Source: an uncultured Actinotalea sp. (GTDB lineage Bacteria > Actinomycetota > Actinomycetes > Actinomycetales > Cellulomonadaceae). Taken from it: DNA of 14,437 nucleotides. Where the stretch lies: NCBI RefSeq assembly GCF_946885855.1, contig NZ_CAMPHH010000059.1:1-14437 (forward strand), in the 5' to 3' direction. A program made the translations under genes and the position numbers. Shown here in pieces: positions 11,919 to 14,437 of the stretch. Position 1 is the stretch's first letter. The number at the start of each line of letters is the position of its first letter. The notes below the pieces were generated by a model. It had not been told where the DNA came from. It did no database searches and worked only from the letters and a program-made list of their open reading frames with translations.

Positions 11919-14437
11919 TCAGGAGACGACCAGGACCAGGTCACCGCCCTCGAGCTGCTGCACGGCCCCGATCGCCAGGCGCTGGACGGTCCCGGCCACG
12001 GGCGTCGTGATCGAGGCCTCCATCTTCATCGCCTCGATCGTGGCCACGACCTGGCCGGCCTCGACCTTCTGCCCCTCCTCGACGACCGGGCTCACCGCGC
12101 CGGCGAACGGCGCCGCGATGTGACCTGGCACGCCCGGGTCGGCCTTCTCGGCGGCCTCCTGGTCGACCTCCACGGACCGGTCGCGCACCTGGAGCGGACG
12201 GAGCTGACCGTTGAGCGTGAACATGACCGTCCGCATCCCCCGCTCGTCGGGCTCACCGACGGCCTCCATGCCCACGAGCAGGCGGACGCCGCGGTCGAGG
12301 GCGACCTCGACCTCCGTGGCCGACTCCATGCCGTACAGGTAGCGGTGCGTGTCCAGCACGCTCACGTCCCCGTAGGTCGCCCGGACCTGCTCGAAGTCCT
12401 TCGTGGGCCCGGGGAAGAGCAGGTGGTTCAGCCGGTCCCGGCGCGTCCGCGGCTCCCCCGCCAGGTCGGCGCGGTCCTCGTCCGTGAGCCGGACCATCTC
12501 GCGCCGCGCGTTGCGACCCGCCAGCGCCCGCGAGCGGAAGGGCTCCGGCCAGCCGCCGGGCGGGTCGCCCAGCTCGCCGCGCAGGAAGCCGACGACGGAG
12601 TCCGGGATGTCGAACTCCTGGGGCGCCTCGGCGAAGTGCCCCGGGTCCGCACCGCGCGCGACGAGGTGCAGGGCCAGGTCTCCCACGACCTTGCTCGACG
12701 GGGTCACCTTGACGAGACGGCCGAGGAGCCGGTCCGCCGCGGCGTACATCTCCTCGATGGCCTCGAACCGGTCCCCCAGGCCGAGGGCGATGGCCTGCTG
12801 GCGCAGGTTGGACAGCTGCCCGCCGGGGATCTCGTGGTCGTAGACGCGGCCCGTGGGGCCGGGCAGGCCGGACTCGAACGGGGCGTAGAGGCGGCGCACG
12901 GCCTCCCAGTAGGGCTCGAGGTCGCACACGGCCCGCAGGCTCAGCCCGGTGTCGCGCTCGGTGTGCTCCAGAGCCGCCACGAGGGCGGACAGCGGCGGCT
13001 GGGACGTCGTGCCCGCCATCGCCGCGCTCGCGGCGTCCACCGCGTCGACACCGGCGTCCACGGCTGCGAGCAGCGTCGCGAGCTGCCCGCCCGCCGTGTC
13101 GTGCGTGTGCAGGTGGACCGGCAGGTCGAACCGCTCCCGCAGCGCCGTGACGAGCGTGCGCGCCGCCGCCGGGCGCAGCAGCCCCGCCATGTCCTTGACG
13201 GCGAGGATGTGCGCACCGGCCTCGACGATCCGCTCCGCCAGCCGCAGGTAGTAGTCGAGCGTGTAGAGGCTCTCCGCGGGGTCGGTGAGGTTGCCGGTGT
13301 AGCAGAGGGCGACCTCAGCGAGCGTCGTCCCCGTCTCGCGGACGGCCTCGATCGCGGGCGCCATCTGCGAGACGTCGTTGAGGGCGTCGAAGATGCGGAA
13401 GACGTCGATGCCCGTGCTCGCCGCCTCGTGCACGAACGCCTGCGTCACCTCGGTCGGGTACGGCGTGTACCCGACCGTGTTCCGGCCGCGCAGCAGCATC
13501 TGGAGCGCCACGTTCGGCAGCGCCTCGCGCAACGCCGCGAGCCGCTCCCACGGGTCCTCCCCCAGGAACCGCAGCGCGACGTCGTAGGTCGCCCCGCCCC
13601 AGGCCTCGACGCTGAGCAGGCCGCTGGTCATGCGGGCCACGTGCGGGGCGACGGCCACGAGGTCGTAGGTCCGCACGCGCGTGGCCAGCAGGGACTGGTG
13701 CGCGTCACGGAAGGTCGTGTCGGTGACGGCGACCGCCGTCTGCTCCCTCAGGGCCCGGGCGAAGCCCTCCGGTCCCAGCTCGAGCAGGCGCTGCCGGCTG
13801 CCTTCGGGGGCCGGCGCGCCGAGGTCCAGGGTGGGGAGCTTGGCGCGCGGGTCCAGGCCCGTCGGGGCGGTGCCGTGGGGCCGGTTCACCGTGACGTCGC
13901 CGAGGAACGCGAGGAGCTTGGTCCCGCGGTCCGCGCTCTCGCGCGTCGCCAGCAGCTCGGGCCGCTCCTCGATGAACGAGGTGGCGATGTTCCCGGCAAG
14001 GAACTCCGGGTCCTCCAGGACCGCGCGCAGGAACGGGATGTTCGTGCGGATGCCGCGGATGCGGAACTCCGCGAGGGCACGCCGTGCACGCCGCACCGCC
14101 GTCGGGAAGTCCCGACCCCGGCAGGTGAGCTTGACCAGCATCGAGTCGAAGTGGCCCGAGATCTCCGCACCGGCCGCTGCGCTCGCCCCGTCGAGGCGGA
14201 CGCCCGCGCCGCCCGGGGACCGGTAGGCGATGATGCGGCCCGTGTCCGGGCGGAAGCCGTTCGCCGGGTCCTCGGTCGTGATGCGGCTCTGCAGGGCGAA
14301 CCCGTTGACCCGGATCGACTCCTGCGCCAGGCCCAGGTCGGCGAGCGTCTCCCCCGACGCGATGCGCATCTGCGCCTGGACCAGGTCGACGTCGGTGACC
14401 TCCTCGGTCACGGTGTGCTCGACCTGGATGCGCGGGT
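11919..14437 (-). CDS. pyc: Pyruvate carboxylase (N-terminal part outside the window)
   Basis: Biotin-dependent anaplerotic enzyme converting pyruvate, bicarbonate and ATP to oxaloacetate in the cytosol. About 838 residues are visible; a full protein is about 1130, so most of the biotin carboxylase domain lies beyond the right edge. Seen in order: the end of the carboxylase domain with PRIQVEHTVTEEVTDVDLVQ at the edge and FALQSRITTEDP; the carboxyltransferase domain starting at TDTTFRDAHQSLLATR (about 13683-13730) with the metal ligands Asp of RDAHQ, the Lys of AVKDMAG (about 13190) and the two His of HLHTHDTAG (about 13100); the PYC-specific tail domain (LFPGPTKDFEQVRATYGDVSVLDT); and the biotinyl domain with EAMKMEAS, biotinylated Lys codon at 12024-12026. 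The C-terminal biotinyl Lys and intact frame indicate a functional enzyme. The short GNAT follows in the same frame, 3 nt after the stop. Confidence 0.97.
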   Translation of the reverse strand, partial: PRIQVEHTVTEEVTDVDLVQAQMRIASGETLADLGLAQESIRVNGFALQSRITTEDPANGFRPDTGRIIAYRSPGGAGVRLDGASAAAGAEISGHFDSMLVKLTCRGRDFPTAVRRARRALAEFRIRGIRTNIPFLRAVLEDPEFLAGNIATSFIEERPELLATRESADRGTKLLAFLGDVTVNRPHGTAPTGLDPRAKLPTLDLGAPAPEGSRQRLLELGPEGFARALREQTAVAVTDTTFRDAHQSLLATRVRTYDLVAVAPHVARMTSGLLSVEAWGGATYDVALRFLGEDPWERLAALREALPNVALQMLLRGRNTVGYTPYPTEVTQAFVHEAASTGIDVFRIFDALNDVSQMAPAIEAVRETGTTLAEVALCYTGNLTDPAESLYTLDYYLRLAERIVEAGAHILAVKDMAGLLRPAAARTLVTALRERFDLPVHLHTHDTAGGQLATLLAAVDAGVDAVDAASAAMAGTTSQPPLSALVAALEHTERDTGLSLRAVCDLEPYWEAVRRLYAPFESGLPGPTGRVYDHEIPGGQLSNLRQQAIALGLGDRFEAIEEMYAAADRLLGRLVKVTPSSKVVGDLALHLVARGADPGHFAEAPQEFDIPDSVVGFLRGELGDPPGGWPEPFRSRALAGRNARREMVRLTDEDRADLAGEPRTRRDRLNHLLFPGPTKDFEQVRATYGDVSVLDTHRYLYGMESATEVEVALDRGVRLLVGMEAVGEPDERGMRTVMFTLNGQLRPLQVRDRSVEVDQEAAEKADPGVPGHIAAPFAGAVSPVVEEGQKVEAGQVVATIEAMKMEASITTPVAGTVQRLAIGAVQQLEGGDLVLVVS

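Overview
The window comes from a very GC-rich actinobacterium. The evidence is the strong G/C bias at third codon positions, GTG starts, apparently leaderless genes, an RbpA-type RNA polymerase-binding protein, an adjacent Lnt/polyprenol-phosphate-mannose synthase pair and an actinobacterial-type dif site. A Micrococcales member (Cellulomonadaceae or Promicromonosporaceae type) is a reasonable guess, but this is inference from protein style and not proven. Nothing looks like a phage, IS element, CRISPR array, rRNA or tRNA.

Layout, left to right. (1) 42-1703 (+): a YtcJ-type metal-dependent amidohydrolase with a leaderless-type promoter. (2) 1704-2105: a 402-bp gap with a good sigma-70-type promoter (1822-1849) whose transcript is unexplained. 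(3) 2106-4579 (+): lnt (apolipoprotein N-acyltransferase) and a polyprenol-phosphate mannose synthase gene overlapping by 4 bp, the split form of the mycobacterial Ppm1 fusion. (4) 4582-4612: a perfect 14-bp-stem hairpin between the convergent ppm and rbpA genes. (5) 4667-5011 (-): rbpA, preceded by a near-consensus SigR/SigH-type promoter. (6) 5380-8940 (-): an MsbA/LmrA-like ABC exporter with an unusual linker inserted in its ATPase domain, downstream of an MFS exporter. (7) 9064-11427 (+), divergent from the exporters: a UvrA-like twin-ABC protein lacking the UvrB-binding domain, resembling DrrC-type antibiotic-resistance UvrA paralogues. (8) 11428-11624: a convergent intergenic region with the 28-bp chromosome dimer resolution site dif at 11537-11564. 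(9) 11625-14437 (-): a very short GNAT acetyltransferase that appears internally deleted, and pyruvate carboxylase (pyc), which runs off the right edge.

How it fits together. lnt and ppm act at the membrane in lipoprotein maturation and mannosyl-donor supply. rbpA ties this stretch to transcription and the thiol-oxidative stress response. The MFS/ABC exporters plus the UvrA-like protein look like a drug-efflux and DNA-protection group (inference from neighbours). The most informative single element is dif: it places the window at the replication terminus, where XerC/XerD and FtsK resolve chromosome dimers, in the gap between two convergent transcription units.
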